From Rhodobacteraceae bacterium XHP0102 (GTDB lineage Bacteria > Pseudomonadota > Alphaproteobacteria > Rhodobacterales > Rhodobacteraceae), in assembly GCA_025751475.1 (NCBI GenBank), contig JAOWLD010000001.1:620001-684000 (forward strand): a stretch of 64,000 nt of DNA, in the 5' to 3' direction. The notes below the pieces were generated by a model, which saw nothing but the letters and a program-made list of their open reading frames with translations, did not search any database and was not told where the DNA came from. Position numbers and translations under genes: made by a program. Numbering within the stretch: the stretch's first letter is position 1; the number at the start of each line of letters is the position of its first letter. This document shows, in pieces, positions 35,890 to 46,091 of this stretch.

Positions 35890-36741
35890 ATGGTGGGGCG
35901 GATGGAATTTTCCAAATTTGGGATCACGGGGTCATGGCGGGCGGTTGTGCTTGTGGCGGCTCTTGGGCTTGCGGGCTGCCAGACTGCGCTGTCGGGGGAT
36001 GGCGCGGCGGCGGTTGCGGATAGCGAAACGGGCACCACCCGTCTGGTGGAGCGAGACGTAGAAGCGCCCGATGTGTTTCAGGTGACTGAAGATGGGCTTT
36101 GGGACGGGCGGCCCTCTTTGGGCGGGGTGTGGGTTGCACATCCCTCCGCTACGGATCCAGAACGGGTGATCATCCGCAATGACGCCAACGGCCGCTTTGT
36201 GATCGGTGCCTTGTTCCGCCGCGAGCGCGACAATCCTGGCCCTGCCTTGCAGGTTTCATCAGATGCGGCTCAGGCTTTGGGGCTTTTGGCGGGTGCGCCT
36301 GCGATATTGAACGTCACCGCCTTGCGCCGTGAAGAAGTGCCTGAAGACATCGCCTTGGCCGCCCCCGCCGAAGGGATTGCGCCGCCCAATTATGACGGTG
36401 ATGCGGTGATATCCCAAAGCCCGATTGATGCAGGCCGCACGTCAAATCCATCTGCAACCGCTGCACCCCCCGCACCCATTGCTGCGGCCCCTGCCGCTAC
36501 CACTGCCTTGGAGCGGCCTTTCGTGCAGATCGGTATTTTTGCCGTGCAAGAAAATGCAAATAATACCGCGCAGGCCTTGCGAAATTCTGGATTGCAGCCC
36601 ACCATCTATGACCAGACGAGCAATGGACGCAGGTTCTGGCGCGTTGTGGTCGGTCCTGCCGCCACCAGCGCGGAGCGGGCCAACAATCTTGAGGTTGCGC
36701 GCAGGCTTGGCTTTGCGGATGCATATGTTGTAACGAATTAA
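35890..36741 (+). CDS. SPOR-domain lipoprotein
   Basis: A 283-residue predicted lipoprotein. The N-terminal signal ends in a lipobox LAGC near residue 30. The middle is a low-complexity Ala/Pro-rich linker (about 175-205). A C-terminal SPOR domain (about 207-283; FVQIGIFAVQENANNTAQALRNSG through WRVVVGP) should bind denuded peptidoglycan at division sites. It is followed by a D,D-carboxypeptidase gene, supporting a role in cell-wall remodelling. ATGs at 35890 and 35902 are both possible starts. Confidence 0.83.
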   Translation: MVGRMEFSKFGITGSWRAVVLVAALGLAGCQTALSGDGAAAVADSETGTTRLVERDVEAPDVFQVTEDGLWDGRPSLGGVWVAHPSATDPERVIIRNDANGRFVIGALFRRERDNPGPALQVSSDAAQALGLLAGAPAILNVTALRREEVPEDIALAAPAEGIAPPNYDGDAVISQSPIDAGRTSNPSATAAPPAPIAAAPAATTALERPFVQIGIFAVQENANNTAQALRNSGLQPTIYDQTSNGRRFWRVVVGPAATSAERANNLEVARRLGFADAYVVTN

Positions 36742-36793
36742 CCCATAGGGGCAGCGATCTGCGCCCTGGTCTATGGGCGAAAGGGGCGAGACA

Positions 36794-37981
36794 GTGAAAG
36801 TGCGCGCGGCAATCGGTCGAGTTTTGGTCATGATATGGGTCATGCTGCCTGCTGCGGCGATGGCACAGGCCTTTGAGACCGAGGCGACCTCTGCCTATGT
36901 GGTTGATCACAATTCGGGGCAGGTTCTTTTTGCGCGCAATGCCGATGTGCCGCTGCCGCCTGCCTCCATGTCCAAGCTGATGACGCTGTATATGACCTTT
37001 GAGGCGTTGGAGGATGGGCGGCTGACCCTTGACACCGTCTTGCCCGTATCTGAGCACGCGATGTCCTTTGGCGGGTCGACCATGTTTCTGGACACCACTG
37101 ATCGGGTGCGGGTCGAAGACCTGATCCGTGGCATCGTGGTTTTGTCTGGAAATGATGCGACCGTAGTTCTGGCCGAGGCCCTTAGCCCCGATGGCACCGA
37201 GGCGGGTTTTGCCGCGCTGATGACCGAGCGCGCACGGCAATTGGGAATGGAGACGACAATTCTGCGCAATGCCAGTGGATGGCCCGCCGTGGGCCATGTG
37301 ATGTCCATGCGTGATTTGGGTATTCTGGCCGAGGCATTGATCACGGATTTTCCACAATACTACCCCTATTTCAACGAGCGGGAATTTCCCTTTGATGGGC
37401 GCGCACCTGACAATCGGTTTAACCGCAATCCGATTTTGGGCCTTGGAATTGGGGCGGATGGGTTGAAAACGGGTCATACGGAGGAGGCGGGCTTTGGCTT
37501 GGTTGGCTCCGCCGTGCAGGGCGATCGCCGTGTCACTTTCGTGATCTCTGGCTTGGACAGCGCAGCGGCGCGCGCGCGCGAATCCGAGCGCATCGTGAAC
37601 TGGGCCTTTCGGCAATTTGTCGAGCAAGATATCATCGCGGCAGGCGAGATCGTGGCGCAAGCGCCCGTGTTCTTGGGGGCTGCGCCCAATGTGGGGCTGA
37701 CCGTGGCGCAAGACCTGCGCCTGTTGGTGCCGCAATTGACGCTTACAGGTGGCGCGGTGCAGGCCGAGGTGGTTTTTGACGGCCCCGTTCCTGCGCCGAT
37801 TGTGGCGGGCACGCCCCTTGGTGAATTGCAGATCATGGTCGAGGGGCTGGCCCCCACAACGGTGCCATTGGTCGCCGCCGAAGACGTGGCGCAAGCGGGC
37901 GTCATGGGGCGCTTGAGTGCTGCCGCATCGGTCGCTTTGGCGGCGGTGATGGGGCAAATCTCTGGTCTGAGCGCAAACTGA
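36794..37981 (+). CDS. D-alanyl-D-alanine carboxypeptidase (PBP5/6 type)
   Basis: A 395-residue penicillin-binding carboxypeptidase that trims the terminal D-Ala from periplasmic peptidoglycan stem peptides. The signal peptide ends at AMA-QA. All three active-site motifs are present: SMSK (nucleophile serine), SGN and KTG. The C-terminus carries the PBP5-type beta domain and a hydrophobic tail that could anchor it. I prefer the GTG at 36794 because AGGGGCGAG precedes it; ATG 36773 lacks a ribosome site. The tmk start directly abuts its stop. Confidence 0.9.
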   Translation: MKVRAAIGRVLVMIWVMLPAAAMAQAFETEATSAYVVDHNSGQVLFARNADVPLPPASMSKLMTLYMTFEALEDGRLTLDTVLPVSEHAMSFGGSTMFLDTTDRVRVEDLIRGIVVLSGNDATVVLAEALSPDGTEAGFAALMTERARQLGMETTILRNASGWPAVGHVMSMRDLGILAEALITDFPQYYPYFNEREFPFDGRAPDNRFNRNPILGLGIGADGLKTGHTEEAGFGLVGSAVQGDRRVTFVISGLDSAAARARESERIVNWAFRQFVEQDIIAAGEIVAQAPVFLGAAPNVGLTVAQDLRLLVPQLTLTGGAVQAEVVFDGPVPAPIVAGTPLGELQIMVEGLAPTTVPLVAAEDVAQAGVMGRLSAAASVALAAVMGQISGLSAN

Positions 37982-38611
37982 ATGGCGGGCGCAGGGCAGG
38001 GATTGTTCATCTCTCTGGAAGGGATCGATGGCGCGGGGAAGTCCACGCAAAGCAGGCTTTTGGCCGCGCATCTGCGCGCGCTTGGGCGGGACGTGGTGGA
38101 GACGCGTGAACCAGGTGGTGCGGTTGGCGCTGAAGATATCCGCAAACTTCTGGTGGAGGGTGATCCAGATCGCTGGTCGCCTGAGACCGAGATCTTGCTG
38201 TTTTCGGCCGCGCGGCGGGATCATATGGAGCGCACAATCACCCCCGCCCTTGATCGTGGTGCGGTCGTGATTTGTGATCGTTTCGCGGATTCCACCCGTG
38301 TCTATCAAGGGGCGGCGCGCGGTGATCTGCGCGGGCTGGTCGATGACATCCATGCCCGCGTGATTGGGGTTGAACCTGATCTGACGCTGATTTTGGACAT
38401 GGACCCAAGCCTTGCCCTTGCGCGCGGTTTGGCGCGCAAGTCGGGCGAGGATCGGTTCGAGGATATGGGGCTGCCCTTTCAAGAAAAATTGCGCGCGGGA
38501 TTTCTGGACCTCGCGCGCGCCTTTCCTGAGCGTTGCGTCATAATTGATGCGATGCAACCGCCCGAGGATATCGCCCGCAATATTGCGCGCGTGGTGGAGG
38601 CGCGGTTGTGA
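37982..38611 (+). CDS. tmk: dTMP kinase
   Basis: A 209-residue thymidylate kinase phosphorylating dTMP to dTDP. It shows the P-loop EGIDGAGKSTQ, the dTMP-binding TREPGG, and DRFADSTRVYQG. Length is normal. The ATG directly follows the carboxypeptidase stop, and the end overlaps holB by 4 bases, the usual alphaproteobacterial tmk-holB pairing. Confidence 0.95.
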   Translation: MAGAGQGLFISLEGIDGAGKSTQSRLLAAHLRALGRDVVETREPGGAVGAEDIRKLLVEGDPDRWSPETEILLFSAARRDHMERTITPALDRGAVVICDRFADSTRVYQGAARGDLRGLVDDIHARVIGVEPDLTLILDMDPSLALARGLARKSGEDRFEDMGLPFQEKLRAGFLDLARAFPERCVIIDAMQPPEDIARNIARVVEARL

Positions 38612-39735
38612 GCGAGGTGGAGACCCTTCCCGAGGCGGATTGCCAAGACGGCCTTCCGCATCCGCGTCATGCACCGCGATTGATCGGGCATGAGGCGGCG
38701 GTCGCGGCGTTTTGCACGGCGCTGGCTTCGGATCGGATGCATCACGCTTGGCTGATTACGGGACCAAAGGGGATCGGCAAGGCCACATTCGCGTGGAAAG
38801 CGGCGGAGCATTTGTTGAGCACCCCAAACGATCAAGGGGCGGCGCTGTTTGATGTGCCACCCGCGCCTGCGGGGTTTTCCAATGATCCTGAGGGGCCAGT
38901 CGCGCGGCGGTTGCGCGCGCTCTCTGAGCCACGGGTGATGGTGCTGCGGCGCGGCTGGAACGAGAAATCCAAGAAACTTTCCGCCGAGATCACCGTGGAC
39001 GAGGTGCGCCGATTGAACCAGTTTTTCGGCCTGTCGGCGGTGGATGGCGGGCGGCGCGTGGTGATTGTGGATGCGGTGGATGAGATGAACCGCAACGCCG
39101 CCAATGCGCTGTTGAAGCTGTTGGAGGAGCCCCCTGCCGATGCGGTGCTGCTGTTGGTCGCGCATCAGCCTGCCAAGCTTTTGCCCACAATCCGCTCGCG
39201 GTGCAGATCATTGCGGTTGAACCCGCTCGACCCGCAAGAGATGGCCGAAGCCCTGCACAGCATCGAGATTGCAGTCGATGATCCCGCGGCGTTGGTGGAG
39301 TTGGCCAATGGCTCGGTCGGGGTTGCGGCGCAGATGATCGAAGGGGGCGGGCTGGCGCTTTATGCGGGGCTTTTGGCGCTGTTTGACGGATTGCCGCGTC
39401 TGGATCGTGCGAAGGCAATCACCTTGTCGGAGCAGGTGACAGGCAAAGCAGGTGAAGTGCAGTTTGATCTTACCCTTGCTTTACTGGACCGCCTGTTGGC
39501 GCGGCTTGCACGGGTGGGGGTGACAGGGGTGCTGCCGCCTGAGATTGTCGCGGGTGAGGGGGCGGTTTTATCCCGTCTCGCGCCCCATGCGGCGGAGGGG
39601 CGCGCTTGGGCCGATTTGGCAGATCGTCTCTCGGCCAAGGCACGGCAGGGCCGCGCCGTGAACCTTGACCCTGCCGCCTTGATCCTTGATATGGTCATCA
39701 GTATCGAAAAAGCGGCACCGCGTGTGATGGCCTAA
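38608..39735 (+). CDS. holB: DNA polymerase III subunit delta prime
   Basis: A 375-residue AAA+ clamp-loader subunit. It has a P-loop-like GPKGIGKATF, the sensor/Walker B region RRVVIVDAVDEMNRNAANALLKLLEEPP, and the SRC motif IRSRCRSLRL. The zinc-module cysteines seen in E. coli delta prime are not evident. The GTG start overlaps the tmk stop. Confidence 0.92.
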   Translation: MSEVETLPEADCQDGLPHPRHAPRLIGHEAAVAAFCTALASDRMHHAWLITGPKGIGKATFAWKAAEHLLSTPNDQGAALFDVPPAPAGFSNDPEGPVARRLRALSEPRVMVLRRGWNEKSKKLSAEITVDEVRRLNQFFGLSAVDGGRRVVIVDAVDEMNRNAANALLKLLEEPPADAVLLLVAHQPAKLLPTIRSRCRSLRLNPLDPQEMAEALHSIEIAVDDPAALVELANGSVGVAAQMIEGGGLALYAGLLALFDGLPRLDRAKAITLSEQVTGKAGEVQFDLTLALLDRLLARLARVGVTGVLPPEIVAGEGAVLSRLAPHAAEGRAWADLADRLSAKARQGRAVNLDPAALILDMVISIEKAAPRVMA

Positions 39736-39780
39736 GCCCCGTTTGCCGCGTTCCAATCTGCGAGACCGATCGTTTAGCCC

Positions 39781-40611
39781 ATGACTGACCCTGTGACCTC
39801 ATCTTGTGCTGCTGCCCCGCAACTGGTCGACAGCCACTGCCATCTGGACTTCCCTGATTTCGCGGGGGAATTGGATCAGGTCGTGGCGCGCGCGGTTGCG
39901 GCAGGGGTGACGCGTATGGTGACGATTTGCACGAAGATGGGCAATGTCCCATCCGTGCGCGCGATTTCCGAGGCACATTCCCCCGTTTTTTGGGCTGCGG
40001 GATTGCACCCGATGAGTGTGGCGGATCAACCGCCCGTCACGGTGGAGGAATTGGTGGCCCTTGCGGCGCATCCCAAATTCGTGGGTATCGGCGAGACGGG
40101 GCTTGATTATCATTACACCGCAGACAGCGCTACGGCGCAAAAGGACAGTTTGCGCCTGCACATTGATGCCGCCCGCGAGACGGGCCTGCCACTTATCATC
40201 CATGCCCGTGCGGCGGATGAAGATATGGCGCAAATCCTGCGTGAGGGATATGCGAATGGCGCCTATTCTTGCGTGATGCATTGCTTCAGCTCCTCGCCTG
40301 AATTGGCGCGCGCGGCGCTGGATTTGGGGTTTTATCTGTCCATGTCGGGGATTGCGGCTTTTCCCAAATCGGGGGATTTGCGCGCCATATTCGCCGATGC
40401 GCCGCTTGATCGGATTTTGGTGGAAACCGACAGCCCCTATTTGGCCCCACCCCCTCATCGGGGACGGCGCAATGAGCCAAGCTATACCGCGCTGACAGCC
40501 CAAGTGGGGGCGGATGTTTTTGGCATCAGCCTTGCTGAATTTGCCGCCGCCACCAGTGCGAATTTTGACAGGCTGTTTTCCAAGGCCGCCCTATGGCGGC
40601 AGGACACTTAG
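39781..40611 (+). CDS. TatD-family metal-dependent hydrolase
   Basis: A 276-residue TIM-barrel deoxyribonuclease-type hydrolase. Metal ligands are visible in DSHCHLDF, IGETGLDYH, PLIIHARAADED, MHCFSSS and the late ETDSPYLAP. TatD relatives act as 3'-5' exonucleases in DNA repair or RNA quality control. It precedes a PhnP-like hydrolase with a 3-base gap; this pair commonly follows holB in alphaproteobacteria. Confidence 0.92.
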   Translation: MTDPVTSSCAAAPQLVDSHCHLDFPDFAGELDQVVARAVAAGVTRMVTICTKMGNVPSVRAISEAHSPVFWAAGLHPMSVADQPPVTVEELVALAAHPKFVGIGETGLDYHYTADSATAQKDSLRLHIDAARETGLPLIIHARAADEDMAQILREGYANGAYSCVMHCFSSSPELARAALDLGFYLSMSGIAAFPKSGDLRAIFADAPLDRILVETDSPYLAPPPHRGRRNEPSYTALTAQVGADVFGISLAEFAAATSANFDRLFSKAALWRQDT

Positions 40612-40614
40612 GCC

Positions 40615-41412
40615 ATGGGACAGATGCGCTTCACCATTTTGGGCTGCGGGTCTTCGGGCGGTGTGCCGCGCTTGGGTGGGCATTGGGGCGATTGTGACCC
40701 GCAGGAGCCGAAAAACCGCCGCCGCCGCTGTTCGCTCCTGATTGAACGAACGGGGGAGGGCGGCACGACCCGTGTTTTGATCGACACCTCCCCTGATATG
40801 CGTGCACAGCTGTTGGATGCAGATGTGGGGGCGCTGGACGGTGTGGTTTACACCCATTCCCACGCCGACCATGTTCATGGGCTGGATGATCTGCGCATGA
40901 TTGTCTTCAACATGAAAACGCGCCTCAACGTCTGGGCGGATGCCGCCACAGCGGGTGATCTGCTGTCACGTTTTGGCTATGCGTTTATCCAACCCGAAGG
41001 GTCGGATTATCCCCCCATCCTGACGCTGAACCCGATCAAGGGCGATGTTGTGGTCACAGGCGCGGGCGGTGATATCACCTTGCGCCCCTTTGACGTGCAG
41101 CATGGCCGGATTATGGCCAAGGGCTTTCGTGTGGGCGATGTGGCCTACCTTCCAGATGTCTCGGATATCCCTGCGCGGGCTTGGGAGATGGTGGCGGGCT
41201 TGGATGTGTGGATATTGGATGCGCTGCGCCGCACGCCGCATCCAAGCCATGCGCATTTGGCGCAAAGTCTTGATTGGATCGCACGTGCCCGTCCGCGCCG
41301 TGCAATCCTGACCAATATGCATATTGATCTGGATTATCAGACCCTCTGCGATGAATTGCCCGCTGATATCGCGCCTGCCTATGATGGGCTGTCTGTTACG
41401 GTGGATGTTTGA
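40615..41412 (+). CDS. MBL-fold metal-dependent hydrolase (PhnP-like)
   Basis: A 265-residue metallo-beta-lactamase-fold phosphodiesterase. The metal motif HxHxDH is THSHADHVHGLDDLR near residue 80. The N-terminus GCGSSGGVPR is typical of the PhnP/RNase Z-like subgroup. A cyclic-phosphate or nucleic-acid substrate is likely, but no phosphonate genes are nearby, so the phn role is not supported. ATGs at 40615 and 40624 are both usable. Confidence 0.87.
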   Translation: MGQMRFTILGCGSSGGVPRLGGHWGDCDPQEPKNRRRRCSLLIERTGEGGTTRVLIDTSPDMRAQLLDADVGALDGVVYTHSHADHVHGLDDLRMIVFNMKTRLNVWADAATAGDLLSRFGYAFIQPEGSDYPPILTLNPIKGDVVVTGAGGDITLRPFDVQHGRIMAKGFRVGDVAYLPDVSDIPARAWEMVAGLDVWILDALRRTPHPSHAHLAQSLDWIARARPRRAILTNMHIDLDYQTLCDELPADIAPAYDGLSVTVDV

Positions 41413-42345
41413 ATGTCTGCCCTTCTCGAAGTGGTCTTGCCCGTCTTTATCGTCATCGGCTTTGGCTATGTGATGGTGTGGCGTGGCCTTTTCAGCGATG
41501 AAGGGGTCGATCTTCTGATGAAATTCTCGCAAGGGATCGCGATCCCTGCGCTGCTGTTTCTGGCCATTGCGCGTTTGGATTTGTCCCAAGATTTCCATCT
41601 GCCGCTTCTGGTCAGCTATTATTCTGGCTCGATCACCGTGTTTCTTTTGGGAATGTTTGGTGCGCGTTTCATCTTTGGACGGGTTTGGACGGACAGCGTG
41701 GCCATCGGTTTTGTGGCCATGTTCGCCAATTCCGTCCTCTTGGGTTTGCCGATTATGGAGCGCGCTTACGGGCCAGACAGCCTGTCGGGGAATTTCGCGA
41801 TTGTCGCGCTGCACGCCCCGTTTTGCTATTTGGTCGGCGTGACCGCGATGGAGGGGGTCAAGGCGGGTCGCGTGGCCCCGCATATCTTGGCGCTTGCGGT
41901 TGGTCGCGCGCTGTCGCGCAATGCGCTGACCTTGGCGATTGCGGCAGGGTTTGTCGTGAACCTGATCGGTTTGGGGATGCCTGCCGTGGTCGAGGACGGG
42001 GTGGAATTATTGGCCCGTGCGGCACTTCCCACCGCGCTGTTTGGATTGGGCGGGGTGCTCTATCGCTATCGCCCTGAGGGCGAGGTGCGGGTGATCGCGA
42101 TGGTTTTGGTGCTATCCTTGATCATTCACCCCGCGATTGGGTGGGTGATGGGCAGTCATATCTTGCACATCTCAAGCGATGATTTGAAATCTGTGGTGAT
42201 CACGGCGGCGATGGCGCCTGGGGCCAATGCCTATCTTTTTGCCAATATCTATGGCGCGGGGCGGCGTGTTGCGGCCAGTTCGGTTTTGATCGGCACAGGG
42301 GTAACGGTGGTCACATCTTCGATCTGGCTGATCATCTTGGGCTGA
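41413..42345 (+). CDS. AEC-family (auxin efflux carrier-like) transporter
   Basis: A 310-residue membrane protein with about ten hydrophobic segments in two halves. The family pattern is FIVIGFGYVMVWRGLFSDEGVDLLMKFSQGIAIPALLF at the start and AAMAPGANAYLFANIY near residue 265. Bacterial members export or import small organic acids or malonate-like substrates; the substrate here is unknown. Its ATG directly follows the preceding stop. Confidence 0.85.
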   Translation: MSALLEVVLPVFIVIGFGYVMVWRGLFSDEGVDLLMKFSQGIAIPALLFLAIARLDLSQDFHLPLLVSYYSGSITVFLLGMFGARFIFGRVWTDSVAIGFVAMFANSVLLGLPIMERAYGPDSLSGNFAIVALHAPFCYLVGVTAMEGVKAGRVAPHILALAVGRALSRNALTLAIAAGFVVNLIGLGMPAVVEDGVELLARAALPTALFGLGGVLYRYRPEGEVRVIAMVLVLSLIIHPAIGWVMGSHILHISSDDLKSVVITAAMAPGANAYLFANIYGAGRRVAASSVLIGTGVTVVTSSIWLIILG

Positions 42346-42448
42346 AAAGCGGCGTAATTTTCGCGCCGCGACAACCTTCCTGCTTTCCATTTAGTCAATT
42401 GTATACTATGGAATGCCGAAATTTCATTCTCCATGAGGAGGCTTTGCC

Positions 42449-44653
42449 ATGACCGATCAGACCCCCGACATCATCTACACCAAAGTTGACGAAGCGCCCG
42501 AGCTGGCCTCGGCCTCGCTTTTGCCGATCATCGCGCGCTTTGCGCGGGCGGCGGGTGTCTCGGTTGGCACGCGCGATATTTCGCTGGCAGGGCGCATTTT
42601 GGCGGCCTTTGCCGATCAATTGCCCGCCGATCAACGCCAAAGCGATGATCTGGCTGCCCTGGGCGAATTGGTCAAAACGGCGGATGCCAATGTGATCAAG
42701 CTGCCAAATATCTCGGCCTCTGTGCCGCAATTGCAAGCCGCGATCAAAGAATTGCTGGGGCAGGGCTATGCCATCCCTGATTATCCAGAAAACCCAAAAT
42801 CCGATGCCGAAAAAGACGCGCGCGCGAAATATGATGCGATCAAAGGCTCTGCCGTGAACCCCGTTTTGCGCGAGGGCAATTCCGACCGCCGCGCGGCCAA
42901 AGCCGTGAAGGCCTATGCGCAGGCCAACCCACATCGCATGGGCGAGTGGACGAAGGACAGCAAAACCCGCGTTGCGGCCATGTCGGGCGGCGATTTCCGC
43001 AGCAATGAGACATCGGTCACGCTGAAGGATGCCGCAACCGCGCGCATCGTTCACATTGCGGAAGATGGCACGGAGACTGTGTTGAAGGATGCGGTCAGCT
43101 ACCCTGCGGGCACAGTTGTGGATGCGACCTTCATGAGTGCTGCGGCGCTGAGCGATTTTCTGGCGGCTGAGATTGAACAAACCAAAAAAGACGGTGTTCT
43201 GTTCTCGCTGCATATGAAGGCCACAATGATGAAGGTCTCTGACCCGATCATCTTTGGTCATGCGGTCAAAGCCTATCTTGCGCCTGTCTTTGAAGAATTT
43301 GGGGATCGCTTGGCGGCACTGGGTGTGAACCCCAATTCTGGTTTGGGGGATCTCTTGGCCCGCGTTGCGGGTGAGGCCGATATCAAAGCGGCGATTGACG
43401 CCTGCATGGCGGCGCGTCCGCCGATGTATATGGTCGACAGTGATCGCGGCATCACCAATTTGCACGTCCCCTCCGATGTGATCGTTGATGCATCCATGCC
43501 CGCACTGATCCGTGCAGGTGGCAAGGGCTGGGGTCCAGATGGCAACGAACATGACGCGGTCTGTGTGATCCCCGATAATTCTTACGCGCCCGTCTATGAT
43601 GAGACGATCAATTACTTCAAAGAAACGGGCAAGCTTGATCCTGCCACCTGCGGCACAGTGCAGAATATTGGCCTGATGGCGCAGAAGGCCGAAGAATATG
43701 GCAGCCACCCGACCACATTCGAAATTGCCGCAAAAGGCACGGTTCGGATGATCTTGGAAGATGGCACGGTGATCCATGAACACGCGGTTGACGCGGGCGA
43801 TATCTGGCGGTCGGCCTCTGCGCGCAAAGCCCCGATTGAGGATTGGATAAACTTGGCGATTGATCGTCAGCGCGCCGAAGGCTGCGAGGCGGTGTTTTGG
43901 TTGGATGAAACCCGCGCCCATGATGCGGAATTGATTGCCTATGTGCGCCCGATTTTGGAGGCGCGCGGTGTGGCCGATAAATTCGCCATCATGGCGCCGC
44001 GTGAAGCGACCCGTCAGGCCTTGGAAACCATCCGCAAGGGTGAGAACCACATCGCGATCACAGGCAATGTGTTGCGCGATTACCTGACCGATCTTTTCCC
44101 CATCCTTGAATTGGCAACATCGGCCAAGATGCTGTCGATTGTGAAGCTGATGCAGGGCGGCGGTCTGTTCGAGACGGGCGCGGGCGGTTCGGCCCCAAAA
44201 CACGTGCAGCAGCTGCAAGGTGAAAACCACCTGCGTTGGGACAGTCTGGGCGAGTTCTGCGCGTTGGGCGAAAGCTTTAAGTTCTTGGCTGAGACAAAGA
44301 ACAATGCCGCAGCCCGTATTTTGGGGGAAGCGGTCGAGGCCGCGACCCAAGGCGTGTTGGACGACAACCGCAGCCCTGGCCGCAAGGTGGGCGAGCCTGA
44401 CAACCGCGACAGCCATTACTGGTTTGCGCGCTATTGGGCGGAGGCCTTGGCCGCGCAAGGCGAGGATGCAAACCTTGCCGCAGAATTCGCGCCAATCGCC
44501 AAAGCATTGGCGGAACAGGAGGCGCAGATTTTGGCAGAGCTGCACGCAGGCCGCGGCAAGGCCGTAGATTTGGGCGGCTATTACCACGCAGACCCCGCAA
44601 AGGTTGCAGCCGTCATGCGCCCCTCGGCCACGATGAACGCAATTTTCGCCTGA
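42449..44653 (+). CDS. icd: Isocitrate dehydrogenase (NADP+), monomeric type
   Basis: A 734-residue monomeric NADP-isocitrate dehydrogenase that oxidatively decarboxylates isocitrate to 2-oxoglutarate in the TCA cycle. The length is diagnostic: the dimeric enzyme is about 415 residues. Conserved segments include [45 protein letters not shown] and [23 protein letters not shown] is well placed before the ATG, and a terminator follows. Confidence 0.95.
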   Translation: MTDQTPDIIYTKVDEAPELASASLLPIIARFARAAGVSVGTRDISLAGRILAAFADQLPADQRQSDDLAALGELVKTADANVIKLPNISASVPQLQAAIKELLGQGYAIPDYPENPKSDAEKDARAKYDAIKGSAVNPVLREGNSDRRAAKAVKAYAQANPHRMGEWTKDSKTRVAAMSGGDFRSNETSVTLKDAATARIVHIAEDGTETVLKDAVSYPAGTVVDATFMSAAALSDFLAAEIEQTKKDGVLFSLHMKATMMKVSDPIIFGHAVKAYLAPVFEEFGDRLAALGVNPNSGLGDLLARVAGEADIKAAIDACMAARPPMYMVDSDRGITNLHVPSDVIVDASMPALIRAGGKGWGPDGNEHDAVCVIPDNSYAPVYDETINYFKETGKLDPATCGTVQNIGLMAQKAEEYGSHPTTFEIAAKGTVRMILEDGTVIHEHAVDAGDIWRSASARKAPIEDWINLAIDRQRAEGCEAVFWLDETRAHDAELIAYVRPILEARGVADKFAIMAPREATRQALETIRKGENHIAITGNVLRDYLTDLFPILELATSAKMLSIVKLMQGGGLFETGAGGSAPKHVQQLQGENHLRWDSLGEFCALGESFKFLAETKNNAAARILGEAVEAATQGVLDDNRSPGRKVGEPDNRDSHYWFARYWAEALAAQGEDANLAAEFAPIAKALAEQEAQILAELHAGRGKAVDLGGYYHADPAKVAAVMRPSATMNAIFA

Positions 44654-44683
44654 CGTATAGGCCCCTTCGCGTGATATTTTAGC

Positions 44684-44714
44684 AAAGCCCCCCATGGTTT
44701 CGGGGGGCTTTTCT
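44684..44714 (+). terminator. Rho-independent terminator after icd
   Basis: AAAGCCCCCC (44684-44693), an 8-base loop region, then GGGGGGCTTTT (44702-44712) form a perfect GC-rich stem with a T-rich end. It separates icd from the polysaccharide locus. Confidence 0.9.
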
Positions 44715-44779
44715 CTGTTCAGGGCTTTCCATATCGGCCCCGATCAGACAGAACAGGCCGCAACATGAGGGGGGATGCC

Positions 44780-45970
44780 ATGCGCATTGTCATTGCAGGG
44801 GCGAGCGGGTTTGTGGGGCAGATGCTTGTCCCTGAATTGCGCGCGCGCGGGGCAGAGGTGATGCTGCTTGGCCGCACGCCCGAGGCGCTGCGGGCGAAAT
44901 TCCCTGACTCTGCGGTGTCGGATTATGCAAACCTATCACAGGCGCTGCAGGGGGCAGATCTGCTGCTCAATTTGGCGGTGGTGAATTCAGATGCGGGGGC
45001 AAGCCTGAGCGCGTATCACGCCGTGAATGTGGAATTTGCAGCCACGCTTGCGCAGGCGGCGCAGGATGCGGGGGTGCGGTTTATCAATGTCAGCTCCACC
45101 CATGCTTTGGAGGCAGGCAACAAATCCGCCTATGCGCAAAGTAAACGCGATGGTGTCGCCGCAGTTGACGCGGTGGGCGGGGATATTGTGCATCTTTACT
45201 TGCCCGCGATTTATGGCGCGACATTCGCAGGCGCGCTGCGCCATCTCAATCGCTTGCCCAAACCCGTGGCGCGGGTTGCCTTTGGCCCGATTTCAGCGCT
45301 GAAGCCGACCCTGTCCGTCACGCGGCTTGCGGGGTGGCTGTGTCATCACGCGCGGACAGCCCCGCGTGAGGTTGTGCTGAGTGACGGGCAGGGGGGCAAC
45401 CTCACCTATCGCGTGGTCAGCCGCATGATGGATTTGGGGGCCGCAGTGGGTGGTTTGATCCTATGCGCGCTGCCCATGCTGGTCTTGTGGATTTTGATCC
45501 GCCGCCAAGGCGATGGCCCTGCACTTTTTGCGCAACCGCGTGTGGGGCGCGGGGGGCAGGTTTTCACCTGCTATAAATTCCGCACCATGGCGATAGGCAC
45601 GAAACAGGCGGGCACGCATGAGGTGTCGAGCGCCGCTGTCACGCCCTTGGGGGCCAAGCTGCGCCGCTATAAACTTGATGAGCTGCCGCAGCTTTGGAAC
45701 GTGCTTTGGGGTGATATGAGCCTTATTGGCCCACGCCCCTGCCTGCCTGCGCAAGAGGAATTGGTGCGCCTGCGTGGGCAGGCGGGTGTTTTGGACATCC
45801 GTCCTGGCATCTCAGGGCTGGCCCAAGTTGCGGGCGTGGATATGAGCGACCCCGCGCGCCTCGTTGCATGGGATGCCCGCTACATCGCGCTGCGCGGTCT
45901 GATTTTGGATATTCGGTTGATCTTGCAAACCGCCCTTGGGGCTGGGCAGGGGGATCGGGTGGCAAATTAG
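44780..45970 (+). CDS. Hybrid sugar-nucleotide epimerase / initiating sugar transferase
   Basis: A 396-residue two-domain protein. Residues 1-215 form an NAD(P)-binding SDR domain (IVIAGASGFVGQMLVPEL; Y-A-Q-S-K active-site pattern). Residues 220-396 form a bacterial sugar transferase (PglC/WbaP-type phosphoglycosyltransferase) with one membrane segment, the motif CYKFRTM, and DELPQLWNVLWGDMSLIGPRP. It should transfer a sugar-1-phosphate to undecaprenyl phosphate to start a polysaccharide repeat; the fused SDR may make or edit that sugar. The ATG at 44780 follows GAGGGGGG. Confidence 0.86.
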   Translation: MRIVIAGASGFVGQMLVPELRARGAEVMLLGRTPEALRAKFPDSAVSDYANLSQALQGADLLLNLAVVNSDAGASLSAYHAVNVEFAATLAQAAQDAGVRFINVSSTHALEAGNKSAYAQSKRDGVAAVDAVGGDIVHLYLPAIYGATFAGALRHLNRLPKPVARVAFGPISALKPTLSVTRLAGWLCHHARTAPREVVLSDGQGGNLTYRVVSRMMDLGAAVGGLILCALPMLVLWILIRRQGDGPALFAQPRVGRGGQVFTCYKFRTMAIGTKQAGTHEVSSAAVTPLGAKLRRYKLDELPQLWNVLWGDMSLIGPRPCLPAQEELVRLRGQAGVLDIRPGISGLAQVAGVDMSDPARLVAWDARYIALRGLILDIRLILQTALGAGQGDRVAN

Positions 45971-46012
45971 TCCCATCAAAAGACTTTAAAAGATTTTCAA
46001 TTCTTGATAACC

Positions 46013-46026
46013 GCTCAAATATGAGC
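46013..46026. promoter_or_regulatory. Small palindrome upstream of the exopolysaccharide regulator
   Basis: GCTCA-AATA-TGAGC lies in the 121-base AT-richer gap before the MarR-type regulator gene. It could be an operator for that regulator. Support is symmetry and position only. Confidence 0.3.
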
Positions 46027-46091
46027 ATCCGCTCTCTCATGATGACCCAGTTATATCGGCCCGATCTCGCATCGCGCCGTGCGGTAGCCGT

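Noticed and set aside
36497-38674. 725-codon open frame on the minus strand
   Set aside because: It lies antisense across the SPOR lipoprotein, carboxypeptidase and tmk genes, has low-complexity Arg/His/Gln-rich composition and no recognisable domain. Typical by-product of GC-rich codon usage on the other strand.
42395-44695. 766-codon open frame on the minus strand
   Set aside because: Entirely antisense to the well-supported monomeric isocitrate dehydrogenase gene; no domain and no ribosome site.
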